NCBI GenBank assembly: GCA_036378175.1
Contig: DASUWY010000050.1
Span: 1-59,083, forward strand
Length of the DNA stretch: 59,083 bases
Source of the DNA: Thermoleophilaceae bacterium
GTDB lineage: Bacteria; Actinomycetota; Thermoleophilia; Solirubrobacterales; Thermoleophilaceae
Direction: 5' to 3'
Both the position numbers and the translations under genes were made by a program. The notes beneath the pieces are model-generated. The model was given only the letters and a program-made list of their open reading frames with translations. It did not search any database and was not told the DNA's origin. Shown here piece after piece: positions 1-8,341 of this stretch (positions are counted from its first letter, which is position 1; each line of letters opens with the position of its first letter).

Positions 1-936
1 GCCATCGACAGGACACTCGCCGTGCCGAACTTCCGGCTCGGGCGCCGCCACCGCTCCGTGGAGCAGCGCTCCATGGCGGGCGGCAAGGGCGTCAACGTCG
101 CGCGTGCGCTGAAGAAGCTCGGCCAGCCCGTGATCGCCACCGGTGTGGCGGGCGGCCCGACCGGCACCCGCATCATCGAGCAGCTCACCGAGGAGGCGAT
201 CCTCAACGACTTCGTGCGGATCCGCGAGGAGTCGCGCATGTCGACCGCGGTGGTGGATCCGACCTCCGGCGAGCAGACGGAGATCAACGAGCGCGGCCCC
301 CTCGTCACCGACGCGGAGCTCGAGCTGTTCGTGGACAAGTTGCTCTACCTGGCCAAGGGGGCGGAGATCTGCGTGTTCTCGGGCAGCCTTCCGCGCGGCG
401 TCGAGGCGGACGTGTACGCGCGGCTTGTGATGGAGCTCCGCAAGCTGGGCGTGACGACCGTGCTCGACTCAGAGGGCGACGCGATGTTGCTCGGCACGCG
501 CGCCGAGCCCACAGTGGTCTCGCCCAACGAGCTCGAGGCGGAGGAGCTCGTGGGACACGAGTTCTCGGACGACCAGGACAGGCTCACCGGCCTGCACGAG
601 ATCGCCGAGCTCGGCGCCGGCGAGGTGATCATGACCAGGGCCTCCGGCTGCCTCGCCCTGCTCGGCGAGTCCGAGCGCACGCTCTATCGCGCCACGCTCG
701 ACCCGCTCGAGCCGATCTCGAAGGTGGGCTCCGGGGACGCCTTCCTCGCTGGCTACGTGGCCGCTCGCTACGGCGGCAAGCCCGCTGAGGAGTGTGTGCG
801 CTTCGGCGTGGCCTGCGGCGCCGAGTCCACCCAGCACTTCGGTGCGGGCGTGCTCGACCCGAGGGAGGTTGAGCGCCTCGTGCCGGACGTGAGGGTGGAG
901 AGCCTGGACGTCTCCGCCGCCGAAGCCAGGCGCTGA
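1..936 (+). CDS. PfkB-family sugar-phosphate kinase (1-phosphofructokinase-like), 5' truncated
   Basis: Ribokinase/PfkB kinase of the 1-phosphofructokinase/tagatose-6-phosphate kinase branch, which phosphorylates a sugar phosphate with ATP. The frame is open from base 1, and its first residues AIDRTLAVPNFRLG match the usual N-terminus just after the first beta strand, so the true start lies about ten codons upstream of the window. The GTG at 22 is internal. The GGKGVNVARALKKLG motif (PfkB signature 1) lies near the N-terminus. The C-terminal SKVGSGDAFLAGYVA segment is PfkB signature 2, with the catalytic Asp in GSGDAF. Substrate specificity cannot be read from sequence. The next gene starts 188 bases downstream behind a structured leader. 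Confidence 0.88.
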   Translation, partial: AIDRTLAVPNFRLGRRHRSVEQRSMAGGKGVNVARALKKLGQPVIATGVAGGPTGTRIIEQLTEEAILNDFVRIREESRMSTAVVDPTSGEQTEINERGPLVTDAELELFVDKLLYLAKGAEICVFSGSLPRGVEADVYARLVMELRKLGVTTVLDSEGDAMLLGTRAEPTVVSPNELEAEELVGHEFSDDQDRLTGLHEIAELGAGEVIMTRASGCLALLGESERTLYRATLDPLEPISKVGSGDAFLAGYVAARYGGKPAEECVRFGVACGAESTQHFGAGVLDPREVERLVPDVRVESLDVSAAEARR

Positions 937-1124
937 GCCGCACCAGAAGCGGCTCGGTTTACCCGGTCGACGGGTCGGGAAGCACCTACCTGGACGCAGT
1001 ATCGGCCGACACCGCGCACTGACGCAAGGGGCGCCCTGCCGGACGGTGGTTCCAAGCGGAAGGGACGAGCGACCAGGCGTCGCCCACGGACCTTCGGAAC
1101 CCGTTACCCGGACAGGACGGACCC
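937..1124 (+). other. 188-base intergenic region with nested inverted repeats (unassigned structured leader)
   Basis: Gap between the sugar kinase and the sigma-factor gene. GGTTCC at 1048-1053 can pair with GGAACC at 1096-1101. Inside this, GCGAC (1069-1073) pairs with GTCGC (1079-1083) around a CAGGC loop. Upstream, 955-1040 is rich in short G/C complementary segments. No uridine run follows. The layout suggests a folded 5' leader of the sigma factor, but I could not match it to a riboswitch family I know by eye. Confidence 0.35.
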
Positions 1125-1976
1125 ATGAAGGCGCAGATTGCGCAGTCTCAGCGGCGTCGCTCGCGCGCAGCCCCGCGCGCCCGCGACCGGCAACACGGCC
1201 CCGACATTGCATCCCTCGCCCGTCAGGAGGGCGGACGCCGCCAGGAGCAGCTTCTGTTCCTGGCCTACCAGCGCAACGGCGACGTGCGCGCGCGCGAGGA
1301 GCTCGTGCGACGGTTCCTGCCGCTGGCGCGTCGTCTCGCTCGCCGCTACGAGCGCGCGAGCGAACCACTCGAGGACCTCGTGCAGGTGGCGAGCGTCGGT
1401 CTCGTGAAGGCGATCGACCGCTTCGAGAGCTCGCAGGGCACAGGCTTCTCGAGCTACGCGGTGCCGACCATTCTCGGCGAGCTCAAGCGCCATTTCCGCG
1501 ACTCCGGCTGGGCGGTCCACGTGCCGCGCGGCCTTCAGGAGCGCGTGCTCAAGCTGAACGACGCGGTGGAGCATCTGTCCGGCGAGCTCGGCCGTTCGCC
1601 CACGCCCCAGGAGCTCGCGACGGAGCTGTCGGCGCCAGTCGAGGAGGTGCTCGAGGCGATGGAGGCCGGGGCGGCTTACGACACGATCTCGCTCGACGCT
1701 CCGCTGCGTTCGAGCGACGACGAGCGCACCACGTACGCCGATGCGATGGGCGAAACGGACGGCCGCTTCGAGCTCGTGGAGCACAGCGCCACGCTCGGCC
1801 GTGCGCTGCGGGCGATGCCCCAGCGCGAGCGCTCGATCCTCTACCTGCGCTTCGCCGAAGGGCTGACCCAGGTGGAGATCGCGGAACGGATCGGCATCTC
1901 GCAGATGCATGTTTCACGGCTGATCCGCCGGGCGCTCGAGCGCCTGCGTGTCGTGGCGGGCGCGGACGCCGCCTAG
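1125..1976 (+). CDS. RNA polymerase sigma factor, SigB/SigF family
   Basis: Alternative sigma-70 factor, 283 aa, that directs RNA polymerase to stress or stationary-phase promoters. Region 2 is clear: the LARRYERASEPLEDLVQVA segment, then GLVKAIDRFESSQGTGFSSY followed by AVPTILGELKRHFRD, the hallmark of the SigB/SigF/SigG group. Region 3 (PTPQELATEL) and the region 4 helix-turn-helix (LTQVEIAERIGISQMHVSRL) follow. A basic tail of about 40 residues precedes the core. The ATG at 1125 has an AGGA about 7 bases upstream. No anti-sigma (RsbW) or anti-anti-sigma gene flanks it, so it is an orphan here and its control is unknown. Candidate target promoters of the GTTT-N15-GGGTAC type occur at 49925 and less well at 37919. 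Confidence 0.92.
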   Translation: MKAQIAQSQRRRSRAAPRARDRQHGPDIASLARQEGGRRQEQLLFLAYQRNGDVRAREELVRRFLPLARRLARRYERASEPLEDLVQVASVGLVKAIDRFESSQGTGFSSYAVPTILGELKRHFRDSGWAVHVPRGLQERVLKLNDAVEHLSGELGRSPTPQELATELSAPVEEVLEAMEAGAAYDTISLDAPLRSSDDERTTYADAMGETDGRFELVEHSATLGRALRAMPQRERSILYLRFAEGLTQVEIAERIGISQMHVSRLIRRALERLRVVAGADAA

Positions 1977-1993
1977 CCCGCCGACCTAAAACC

Positions 1994-2011
1994 CCGCAAG
2001 CTGCGGATTTT
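1994..2011 (+). terminator. Intrinsic-terminator-like hairpin after the sigma gene
   Basis: CCGCA (1994-1998) and TGCGG (2002-2006) form a 5-bp stem around a 3-base AGC loop, followed by ATTTT. It lies 18 bases after the sigma-factor stop codon. The stem is short, so its efficiency is uncertain. Confidence 0.5.
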
Positions 2012-2082
2012 GGGCCCAGGATTGGGCGGCGGGCCGTTGGTATCGTGCTTTTTCAGTCCGCCGCCGAACCTAGGATGCCTTC

Positions 2083-3315
2083 ATGGAAGTAGAGATTGGT
2101 CGAGGCAAAAAGGCCCGTCGTGCCTACGGCTTCGATGACATTGCAATTGTCCCCTCGCGCCGCACGAGGGACCCTGACGACATCGACATCACATGGACGC
2201 TCGGGCCCTATCGCTTCGAGCTTCCGCTGCTCGCGTCCGCCATGGACGGCGTGGTCTCGCCGCGCACGGCGGGGATCCTCGGAAAGCTCGGCGGGCTCGC
2301 CGTGCTCAACCTCGAGGGCATCTTCACGCGCTATGAGGACGCTGAGGATCAGCTCGAGCGCATCTCGCAGCTCCCGCGCGAGCACGCCACGGCGGAGATG
2401 CAGGCGATCTACCAGGAGCCGGTCAAGCCCGAGCTGATCGCGCGGCGGATCGAGGAGATCAAGGAGCAGGGCGTCGTCTGCGCGGCGTCGCTCACGCCGC
2501 AGCGCGTGCGGGACTACTACGAGATCGCCGTCGAGGCGGGGCTCGACATCCTGGTCATCCAGGGCACCGTCATCTCCGCCGAGCACGTCTCCACGACGTC
2601 TGAGCCGCTCAATCTCAAGCAGTTCATCAAGGAGGTTCCGCTGCCGGTCGTGGTCGGCGGCTGCGCGTCCTATTCCACGGGCCTTCACCTGATGCGCACC
2701 GGCGCGGTGGCCGTGCTGGTTGGCGTGGGACCGGGCGCTGCCTGCACCACGCGGGGCGTGCTCGGCATCGGCGTGCCACAGGCCACCGCGATCGCGGACG
2801 TGGCCGCGGCCCGTTCGCAGCACATGCTCGAGACCGGTGACTACGTGAAGGTCATCGCCGACGGCGGCATGCGCAACGGCGGCGACATCTCGAAGGCGTT
2901 CGCCTGCGGCGCCGACGCCGTGATGATCGGCTCTCCGCTCGCGCGCGCGTACGAGGCGCCGGGGCGTGGCTTCCACTGGGGCATGGCCACGTTCCATCCC
3001 TCGCTCCCGCGCGGGGCACGCGTGAAGACCACTCAGAACGGCACGCTCGAGCAGATCATCCTCGGGCCCGCGCACGAGAACGACGGCACGTTCAATCTGA
3101 TGGGCAGCCTGCGCACGTCGATGGCCACCTGCGGCTACGAGGACATCCCGTCCTTCCACCGCGCTGAGGTCATGGTGGCGCCCGCGCTCCAGACGGAGGG
3201 CAAGCAGCTCCAGCGAGATCAGGCGGTGGGGATGGGCGCCACGGCGGCAGCCGCGGCGGCTCCGGCTCCGGACACGAACGGGCACACGCCGGCCGATCCG
3301 GCTCTCGTCGAGTAG
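2083..3315 (+). CDS. guaB3: GuaB3-family IMP dehydrogenase-like protein
   Basis: IMP dehydrogenase/GMP reductase family TIM barrel, 410 aa, with no CBS-domain insert, which places it in the GuaB3 subfamily typical of Actinomycetota and cyanobacteria. The catalytic loop VGPGAACTTRGVLGIGVPQA carries the nucleophile Cys221. The phosphate-binding stretches VIADGGMRNGGDISKA and GADAVMIGSPLA follow. The C-terminus ends in a low-complexity Ala/Pro tail. It sits directly before guaA with no gap, consistent with IMP to XMP to GMP synthesis. Cyanobacterial GuaB3 has been reported to act as an IMP dehydrogenase, but activity here is inferred. A TAGGAT at 2071-2076 could be a -10 box (giving a near-leaderless mRNA), or its AGGA could be the ribosome binding site. 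Confidence 0.9.
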   Translation: MEVEIGRGKKARRAYGFDDIAIVPSRRTRDPDDIDITWTLGPYRFELPLLASAMDGVVSPRTAGILGKLGGLAVLNLEGIFTRYEDAEDQLERISQLPREHATAEMQAIYQEPVKPELIARRIEEIKEQGVVCAASLTPQRVRDYYEIAVEAGLDILVIQGTVISAEHVSTTSEPLNLKQFIKEVPLPVVVGGCASYSTGLHLMRTGAVAVLVGVGPGAACTTRGVLGIGVPQATAIADVAAARSQHMLETGDYVKVIADGGMRNGGDISKAFACGADAVMIGSPLARAYEAPGRGFHWGMATFHPSLPRGARVKTTQNGTLEQIILGPAHENDGTFNLMGSLRTSMATCGYEDIPSFHRAEVMVAPALQTEGKQLQRDQAVGMGATAAAAAAPAPDTNGHTPADPALVE

Positions 3316-4929
3316 GTGAGCGAGGTCACCCTTACCGGCGAGGGGCTGAGCCCGGCCGGCAAGGACGCAGGGCGGGCTCACACGCCGCCGGCCACGGACG
3401 AGGTCCTGGTCCTTGACTTCGGGGGCCAGTACTCGCAGCTGATCGCGAGGCGCGTCCGTGAGTGCGGCGTGTTCTCGGAGCTGTTGCCGCACCACGTGCC
3501 GCTGGACGAGGTCCGGCGGCGGGCACCGCGCGGGTTGATCCTGTCGGGTGGCCCCGCGTCCGTGTACAGCGAGAACGCTCCCAAGCTGCGGCGCGAGCTG
3601 CTCGAGCTCGGGATCCCGGTCCTCGGCATCTGTTACGGAATGCAGGCCATGGCGCTCGAGCTCGGAGGACGCGTGGAGAGCGCGCCGATCGGGGAGTTCG
3701 GCCGCTCCGAGCTGACGGTGCAGGAACACGGGCGGCTGCTCGCGGGGCTGCCTTCGGAACAGCGCTGCTGGATGAGCCATCGCGACACGGTGTTCGAGCC
3801 TCCGCCGGGCGCCACGGCGCTGGCGTCCTCCTCTGAATCGCCGGTGGCCGCCTTCGAGGACACCGAGCGCGGGCTGTACGGCATCCAGTTCCACCCGGAG
3901 GTGGTGCACACGCCCTACGGCACCGATGTGCTGCGGCGCTTCCTGGATGACATCTGTGGGTGCGGCATGTCCTGGAGTGCCGCGTCGGTGGCCGAGGAGC
4001 AGATCGCGCGCATCCGGGAGCAGGTGGGGGACGGTCACGTGATCTGCGGCCTCTCCGGTGGTGTCGACTCGTCGGTGGCGGCGCTGCTCGTGCACCGCGC
4101 GGTTGGGGACCAGCTCACGTGCGTGTTCGTCGATCACGGGCTCATGCGCCGCAATGAGGGCGAGCAGGTCGTGGCCGCCTTCCGGGACAACTTCCATGTG
4201 CCGCTCGTGGTCGCCGACGCGGAGGAGCGCTTCCTGGCCCGCCTCGCGGGCGTCACGGATCCCGAGCAGAAGCGGAAGGTGATCGGCGCGGAGTTCATCC
4301 GCGTGTTCGAGGAGGAGGCCGCCAAGCTCGGCAATCCGAAGTACCTGGTGCAGGGCACGCTGTACTCGGACGTGATCGAGTCGGGAGGCGGCACCGGCGC
4401 GGCCACGATCAAGTCGCACCACAACGTGGGCGGGCTCCCCGAGGACCTCGAGTTCGAGCTCGTGGAGCCGCTGCGCATGCTCTTCAAGGACGAGGTCCGC
4501 GCGGTTGGCGCGGAGCTGGGCCTGCCGGAGCGCCTCGTGTGGCGCCAGCCGTTCCCTGGTCCCGGGCTCGCGATCCGGATCGTCGGCGGCGAGGTCAACC
4601 GTGAGCGCCTCGCCATCCTGCGCGACGCGGACTACGTCCTCCAGGACGAGATCCGCTCAGCCGGTCTCTACCGCGACCTGTGGCAGTCCTTCTGCGTCCT
4701 GCCCGCGGATCTCCGCAGCGTTGGCGTGCAGGGAGATGAGCGCAGCTACGGCTACGTCGTGGTCATCCGAGCGGTCACGAGCGACGACGCGATGACCGCC
4801 GACTGGGCACGCCTCCCGTACGACCTGCTCGAGCGCGTCGCCTCGCGGATGATCAACGAGATCCCGCAGGTGAACCGCGTCACGCTCGACATCACCTCCA
4901 AGCCCCCAGGCACGATCGAATGGGAGTGA
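3316..4929 (+). CDS. guaA: GMP synthase (glutamine-hydrolysing)
   Basis: Converts XMP to GMP using glutamine and ATP. The protein is 537 aa, close to the family norm. The N-terminal class I glutamine amidotransferase has the oxyanion strand LSGGPASVY, nucleophile Cys106 in GICYGMQAM and the FHPEV His-Glu pair. The ATP-pyrophosphatase P-loop SGGVDSS spans residues 247-253. The C-terminal dimerisation domain ends in the conserved KPPGTIEWE. The GTG start at 3316 immediately follows the guaB3 stop, so the two genes are almost certainly co-translated. About 35 residues precede the first strand ([19 protein letters not shown]), a slightly long N-terminus. An alternative downstream start is not obvious. 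Confidence 0.97.
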   Translation: MSEVTLTGEGLSPAGKDAGRAHTPPATDEVLVLDFGGQYSQLIARRVRECGVFSELLPHHVPLDEVRRRAPRGLILSGGPASVYSENAPKLRRELLELGIPVLGICYGMQAMALELGGRVESAPIGEFGRSELTVQEHGRLLAGLPSEQRCWMSHRDTVFEPPPGATALASSSESPVAAFEDTERGLYGIQFHPEVVHTPYGTDVLRRFLDDICGCGMSWSAASVAEEQIARIREQVGDGHVICGLSGGVDSSVAALLVHRAVGDQLTCVFVDHGLMRRNEGEQVVAAFRDNFHVPLVVADAEERFLARLAGVTDPEQKRKVIGAEFIRVFEEEAAKLGNPKYLVQGTLYSDVIESGGGTGAATIKSHHNVGGLPEDLEFELVEPLRMLFKDEVRAVGAELGLPERLVWRQPFPGPGLAIRIVGGEVNRERLAILRDADYVLQDEIRSAGLYRDLWQSFCVLPADLRSVGVQGDERSYGYVVVIRAVTSDDAMTADWARLPYDLLERVASRMINEIPQVNRVTLDITSKPPGTIEWE

Positions 4930-4952
4930 GGAACGCGGAGAGCTTCGCTCTG

Positions 4953-5030
4953 CGGCGTCCTCGGTCGGCCGCGGGCTAGTCGCCCGGCGGCCCCTGCGTT
5001 CTCGCATAGCTCGCCCTTCGCGTCCCTCAC
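4953..5030 (-). repeat. Structured element copy B (paralogue of 24335-24412)
   Basis: Read on the minus strand, this stretch aligns over about 78 bases with plus-strand 24335-24412. Shared blocks are TGAGG at the 5' end, CGAA, ACGCAGGG, then CGGCCGACCGAGGACGC at the 3' end. The centre folds into a hairpin: GGCCG (4992-4988) with CGGCC (4971-4967), a bulged C at 4987, and CGGGC (4986-4982) with GCCCG (4976-4972) around a GACTA loop. It lies between guaA and the beta-propeller gene, antisense to both. It could be a small RNA, a mobile palindromic repeat or a protein-binding site. The remainder of the gap (5031-5128) holds only an AT-rich inverted repeat (GCGCA/TGCGC, 5105-5121) before the next start. 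Confidence 0.5.
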
Positions 5031-5128
5031 GGCGCTGCGGTCGTCCGGCCCGGCCGCGATACTGCGGGTCCTCTCATTCCCGTCTTAGCTAAAAGGCGTG
5101 CCTGCGCATTTATTTTGCGCGGCGTCCG

Positions 5129-6391
5129 ATGGCTGATCTATCAGGACCTTCCAGTTCCGTAAGTCCGTCCGACGCTCGGGAGGCACGCCGCAGGGCAGCG
5201 CGCAGGCGGCTGCGCCGGCAACGCCAGCTCACTCTTGTAGGCGTGCTCGCCGCGGTAGGCCTCGTGGTCTTGCTCGCGACCGCCGGTGGCGGTTCCAAGC
5301 ACCAGGGCACGCGCGCACATGCCAGCGCGAAACACGTGAAGGTGATCCCCGGCGGACCGGTGGCTCCGGCATCGGTGGGCGGGCTGGCGGCGCTGTGGTC
5401 GCCGCGGCATCTCGTTGCCCCCGGGCCGCGCACGGCGGCCGCGTACGCTGCCGCGTCGAAGTTGCCAGGAATCGGCGGCGACCTCCTCATTGCCGACCGC
5501 GGCAACAACCGCATCCTCATCGTCACGCCGCGGCGCCGCGTGATCTTCCGCTTCCCCAACGGCGCCGACCGCGCCGCGGGCCACAGGCTCATCTTCAACG
5601 ACGACACGTTCGTCGAGCCGGGCGGGCAAGCCCTCATCGCGAACGAGGAGGACAACCACGCGATCGTCCAGATCGGCATCGCCGATCACCGGCTGAGCGT
5701 GCTGTTCGGGCATCCGGGCGTGATGGGCACGGACCAGACCCACCTCCACACGCCCGACGACGCCTACATGCTCGCCGACGGCTCGTTCGCGGTGGCGGAC
5801 GCATACAACTGCCGGATCCTCTTCGTGAAGAACCACCGGATCGTCCGGCAGTACGGCAGGGCGGGGCATTGCCGCCACCATCCGCCCCGCTATTTCGGAG
5901 CGGTTAACGGAGACACGCCCGAGCCCGACGGCGGCGTGTTGGTGAGCGAGATTCCGGGCCACTGGGTGGACGAGATCGGCCCCGACGGGCGCCTGCGCTT
6001 CGCGGTGCAGGCGCCCGTGAGCTACCCGTCCGACCCGCAGCCTCTACCGGGCGGGCGCATCCTGCTGGCCGACTACTCGAACCCGGGTCACGTCCTGATC
6101 ATCAGCCACCACGGACGCGTGCTGTGGAGGTACGGACCATCTCGAGGCAACGGGGAGCTGGACCACCCGTCGCTCGCCATGCCGCTGCCCAACGGCAACA
6201 TTGCCGTGAACGACGACTTCCGCCACAGGGTGGTGGTGATCGACCCCCGGCGGCGGAAGATCGTCTGGCAGTACGGCCACACCGACCAGCCCGGCACGGG
6301 CGCGAACTACCTCAACACGCCGGACGGGATGGACTTCATCCCGGTCGGGCCGCACGGCGGCCCCGACTACGCCGCCGTCGCGCACCCGTAG
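5129..6391 (+). CDS. Membrane-anchored NHL/PQQ-like beta-propeller protein
   Basis: A 420-aa protein with a basic cytoplasmic head (about 33 residues, many Arg), one transmembrane or uncleaved signal segment (LTLVGVLAAVGLVVLLATAG, about 34-53) and a large extracytoplasmic domain. The domain has at least six repeats of the NHL/PQQ propeller type: LLIADRGNNRILIV, ALIANEEDNHAIVQI, FAVADAYNCRILFV, ILLADYSNPGHVLII and IAVNDDFRHRVVVIDP. Such propellers bind ligands or other proteins, and some are arylsulfotransferase-like. No catalytic residues are evident, so no reaction is assigned. The ATG at 5129 is the first in frame. Its stop overlaps a single GTAGGGG heptamer. Confidence 0.75.
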   Translation: MADLSGPSSSVSPSDAREARRRAARRRLRRQRQLTLVGVLAAVGLVVLLATAGGGSKHQGTRAHASAKHVKVIPGGPVAPASVGGLAALWSPRHLVAPGPRTAAAYAAASKLPGIGGDLLIADRGNNRILIVTPRRRVIFRFPNGADRAAGHRLIFNDDTFVEPGGQALIANEEDNHAIVQIGIADHRLSVLFGHPGVMGTDQTHLHTPDDAYMLADGSFAVADAYNCRILFVKNHRIVRQYGRAGHCRHHPPRYFGAVNGDTPEPDGGVLVSEIPGHWVDEIGPDGRLRFAVQAPVSYPSDPQPLPGGRILLADYSNPGHVLIISHHGRVLWRYGPSRGNGELDHPSLAMPLPNGNIAVNDDFRHRVVVIDPRRRKIVWQYGHTDQPGTGANYLNTPDGMDFIPVGPHGGPDYAAVAHP

Positions 6392-6443
6392 GGGCCCCCG
6401 TCCCGAACGTGCTGACCCGGGCGCTGCGTGGTTCAATCGCCGC

Positions 6444-6785
6444 GTGCGAGATCGGCCCGAGTGTGCGGCGGAGAACGCGCTCTGCGATCCAGACGAGGTC
6501 GCGCGCTTCTACGACCGCTGCAGCGACCTCATGCGCGAACTCCTCGATGGGCTGGCGGCCGCCGCCGATCGCCCGCGACCATTCCCCGAGATCGAGGACT
6601 CGATCGGCTGGCCACGGCGGCGGATCGCCTCCGTGCTCGGCGGCGTATCGCATCTGAGACACATGGAGTTCGGCGGCCGGCGTCCATACCGCTTCCAGGA
6701 CACGCGCCAGTCGGCCTCCGGTCGCTGGGAGATGTGGATGGACTCCGAGCAGGCGCGAGCCGTCCGCGCGGCGCAGCGCGGCTGA
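6444..6785 (+). CDS. Small protein resembling the actinobacterial DUF6416 type
   Basis: A 113-aa soluble protein starting at GTG 6444. It has an N-terminal helix pair (ARFYDRCSDLMRELLDGLAA), a short winged-helix-like segment (FPEIEDSIGWPRRRIASVLGG) and a C-terminal WEMWMDSEQARAVRAA ending. This arrangement is like the DUF6416 proteins I know from actinobacteria, but the match is from memory. Function is unknown. It is 19 bases upstream of the next gene and probably co-transcribed. Confidence 0.6.
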   Translation: MRDRPECAAENALCDPDEVARFYDRCSDLMRELLDGLAAAADRPRPFPEIEDSIGWPRRRIASVLGGVSHLRHMEFGGRRPYRFQDTRQSASGRWEMWMDSEQARAVRAAQRG

Positions 6786-6803
6786 CGCGCCACCCGCTTC
6801 GTC

Positions 6804-7091
6804 ATGGCCATCATCTCTTGGGCGATCTGGGGCCTTTTCGTGGGTGCGATCGCCCGGCTGCTCCGCAAGGGCCGCCAGCCCATCGGGCTCCTCTGGACGA
6901 TGATCCTCGGCGTGGCCGGGTCGCTCATCGGCGGCTTCATCGCCACCGACCTGCTGCATATCGCCGACCACGACCATTTCGACCTCGGCAGCTTCCTGAT
7001 CGCCGTGGCCGCATCCTTCGCGCTGCTCGCGCTCTGGGAGCCGTTCGAGCGGCGCAGGCAGCGCCGCAACCCGCCGGTCACGCCGGCCTAG
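6804..7091 (+). CDS. GlsB/YeaQ/YmgE family stress-response membrane protein
   Basis: A 95-aa integral membrane protein of the transglycosylase-associated/GlsB family. Three hydrophobic segments are visible (IISWAIWGLFVGAIARLL; LLWTMILGVAGSLIGGFIA; FLIAVAASFALLALWEPF), with the family's Gly-rich pattern GVAGSLIGGF in the second. It ends in a basic tail. These proteins accumulate under acid, osmotic or stationary stress, but their molecular role is unknown. A SigB/SigF regulator lies 5 kb upstream, but no matching promoter is visible here. Confidence 0.85.
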   Translation: MAIISWAIWGLFVGAIARLLRKGRQPIGLLWTMILGVAGSLIGGFIATDLLHIADHDHFDLGSFLIAVAASFALLALWEPFERRRQRRNPPVTPA

Positions 7092-7100
7092 CGCCTTGAG

Positions 7101-7114
7101 CCCTACGCCCTACG
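7101..7114 (-). repeat. Two 7-bp GTAGGGC repeats at the 3' end of the M23 gene
   Basis: The plus strand reads CCCTACG twice in tandem. On the minus strand this is GTAGGGC x2, and the TAG stop codon of the M23 gene is part of the first unit. Related GTAGGGA arrays lie after the stop codons of the CBS gene (37320), the ctaF-like gene (37523) and gnd (44657). Confidence 0.6.
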
Positions 7115-8279
7115 AGTAAGCGTCCCACTGCTCGAGCGAGGGCAGCGGGTCGAAGGGATGGCCGCCGTTGTACCACCCAGGCGGGGTCCACATCTCGAAG
7201 TGGAGGTGACAGGCTGTGGCGTCGCCGGTCTCGCCCACGTTGCCGATCGTCTCGCCGGTCGTCACCCGGTCGCCGGCCTCGAATGGCGACGGCGCGCGCA
7301 TGTGCATGTAGGCATAGTCGGTCCCGGTCTCCGCGCCGTGGATCACGAGGTAATAGCCGGCTGCGGACTGGAACTTGTTGTACTCGACCGTTCCGGCCTC
7401 GGCCGCGCGGATCTTCAGGCCGCAGCGGGCGAGGATGTCCTGGCCCTGATGGCTGTGGCCGCTGCGCTGCGCGCCGAACCCGTCGCCGAACGTGTGTCGC
7501 CCGAGCAGCGGGAACATGTGGTCGTGCAGGTCGAACGAGTCGCGCGTGGAGTCCTGCGTCTGAGCGCTGCGCGCCTTGGCTCCGCTCGCGCCCGTGGCGG
7601 TGAGCCGCCAGGCGTACCGGCCGTCAGGCTCGAGCTGTCCGTTCGACACGCCTTCCCAGGTGATCTTGTTCACCACGCCCGGCTGCACGGAGGGGACCTG
7701 CCAGGTCTGCACCACCGTGCCGTCGGTCACGCGCAGGAGGTCCACCTCCACCGGCACCGGACTCGGCGCGGTGACGCGGTAGGAGAAGGTCACGCCGTTG
7801 CTCGAGCCGGCGAAGGCGACGTTGTTGCTCGTGGCGGTTTCGAGCTGAGGCGCGCCGGGATCGCGCGGCCCCGGAACGGGCGTGAGCTGGCCGGTGCTCG
7901 GCGGGGGCGGGGGCGCGGGCAGAATCGAAAGGCGGGAGGTGGTGGCGGTGGCGGCCACGCTTCCGGGAGCCACGAGGGCCAGCGGCCCGCTCATTGCGTC
8001 GAACGGCACCTTGACGGTGATCCTGCGGTCGCTCGAGGGCCGGACCTTCACCGACGCGTCGTCGGCCTTGCCGCGCCCGCCCACGAAGGTCACATTCCTC
8101 ACTCCGGAGAGCCCGGTGCCCACGAGCCTCAGCTTGCCGCCGTCCCGCGGGCGACCGCGGCTCGCGCACGAGCGCACGCACACGATGCGGGTGACCTTCG
8201 GAGTTGCCGTGTATCCCACGCCACCGTTCCCGGCCAGCGCGGGCGGTGCGCACACCGCACTCGCGACCCCCGCGAGCAC
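7110..8279 (-). CDS. Secreted M23-family metallo-endopeptidase with N-terminal IPT/TIG-like domain
   Basis: A 389-aa exported peptidoglycan hydrolase candidate. A short hydrophobic leader (LAGVASAVCAPPALAG) suggests secretion, although it lacks a basic n-region. Residues about 25-120 form a beta-rich IPT/TIG-like domain (GGKLRLVGTGLSGVRNVTFVGG). A Pro-rich linker and a second Ig-like segment precede the C-terminal lysostaphin/LytM domain. That domain shows GHSHQGQDILARCG (zinc His and Asp in HxxxD form) and the closing HLHFEMW motif. The GTG start at 8279 has GAGGGG three bases upstream. Expression is governed by the c-di-AMP riboswitch at 8342-8524, the usual arrangement for actinobacterial wall hydrolases. 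Confidence 0.88.
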   Translation of the reverse strand: MLAGVASAVCAPPALAGNGGVGYTATPKVTRIVCVRSCASRGRPRDGGKLRLVGTGLSGVRNVTFVGGRGKADDASVKVRPSSDRRITVKVPFDAMSGPLALVAPGSVAATATTSRLSILPAPPPPPSTGQLTPVPGPRDPGAPQLETATSNNVAFAGSSNGVTFSYRVTAPSPVPVEVDLLRVTDGTVVQTWQVPSVQPGVVNKITWEGVSNGQLEPDGRYAWRLTATGASGAKARSAQTQDSTRDSFDLHDHMFPLLGRHTFGDGFGAQRSGHSHQGQDILARCGLKIRAAEAGTVEYNKFQSAAGYYLVIHGAETGTDYAYMHMRAPSPFEAGDRVTTGETIGNVGETGDATACHLHFEMWTPPGWYNGGHPFDPLPSLEQWDAYS

Positions 8280-8341
8280 AACCCCTCTAGCGATTCGTCC
8301 TGCTGTCGAAAACGGCAGCGGCAGAGCGCCTCTCTTTCTCG

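Noticed and set aside
1046-2092. 348-codon plus-strand frame overlapping the sigma factor
   Set aside because: Arg/Ala/Gly-rich shadow of the sigma gene in another frame, with no motif.
2053-4422. 789-codon open frame on the minus strand opposite guaB3-guaA
   Set aside because: Antisense to two certain genes. Composition is Arg/Ala/His/Leu-rich as expected for shadows in very G+C-rich DNA, and no family motif is present. The same reasoning removes 10045-12264, 13530-15251, 27576-29117, 39027-40925 and similar frames.
4936-4957. Terminator after guaA
   Set aside because: AGAGC/GCTCT hairpin has no T run and merges into the structured element on the minus strand.
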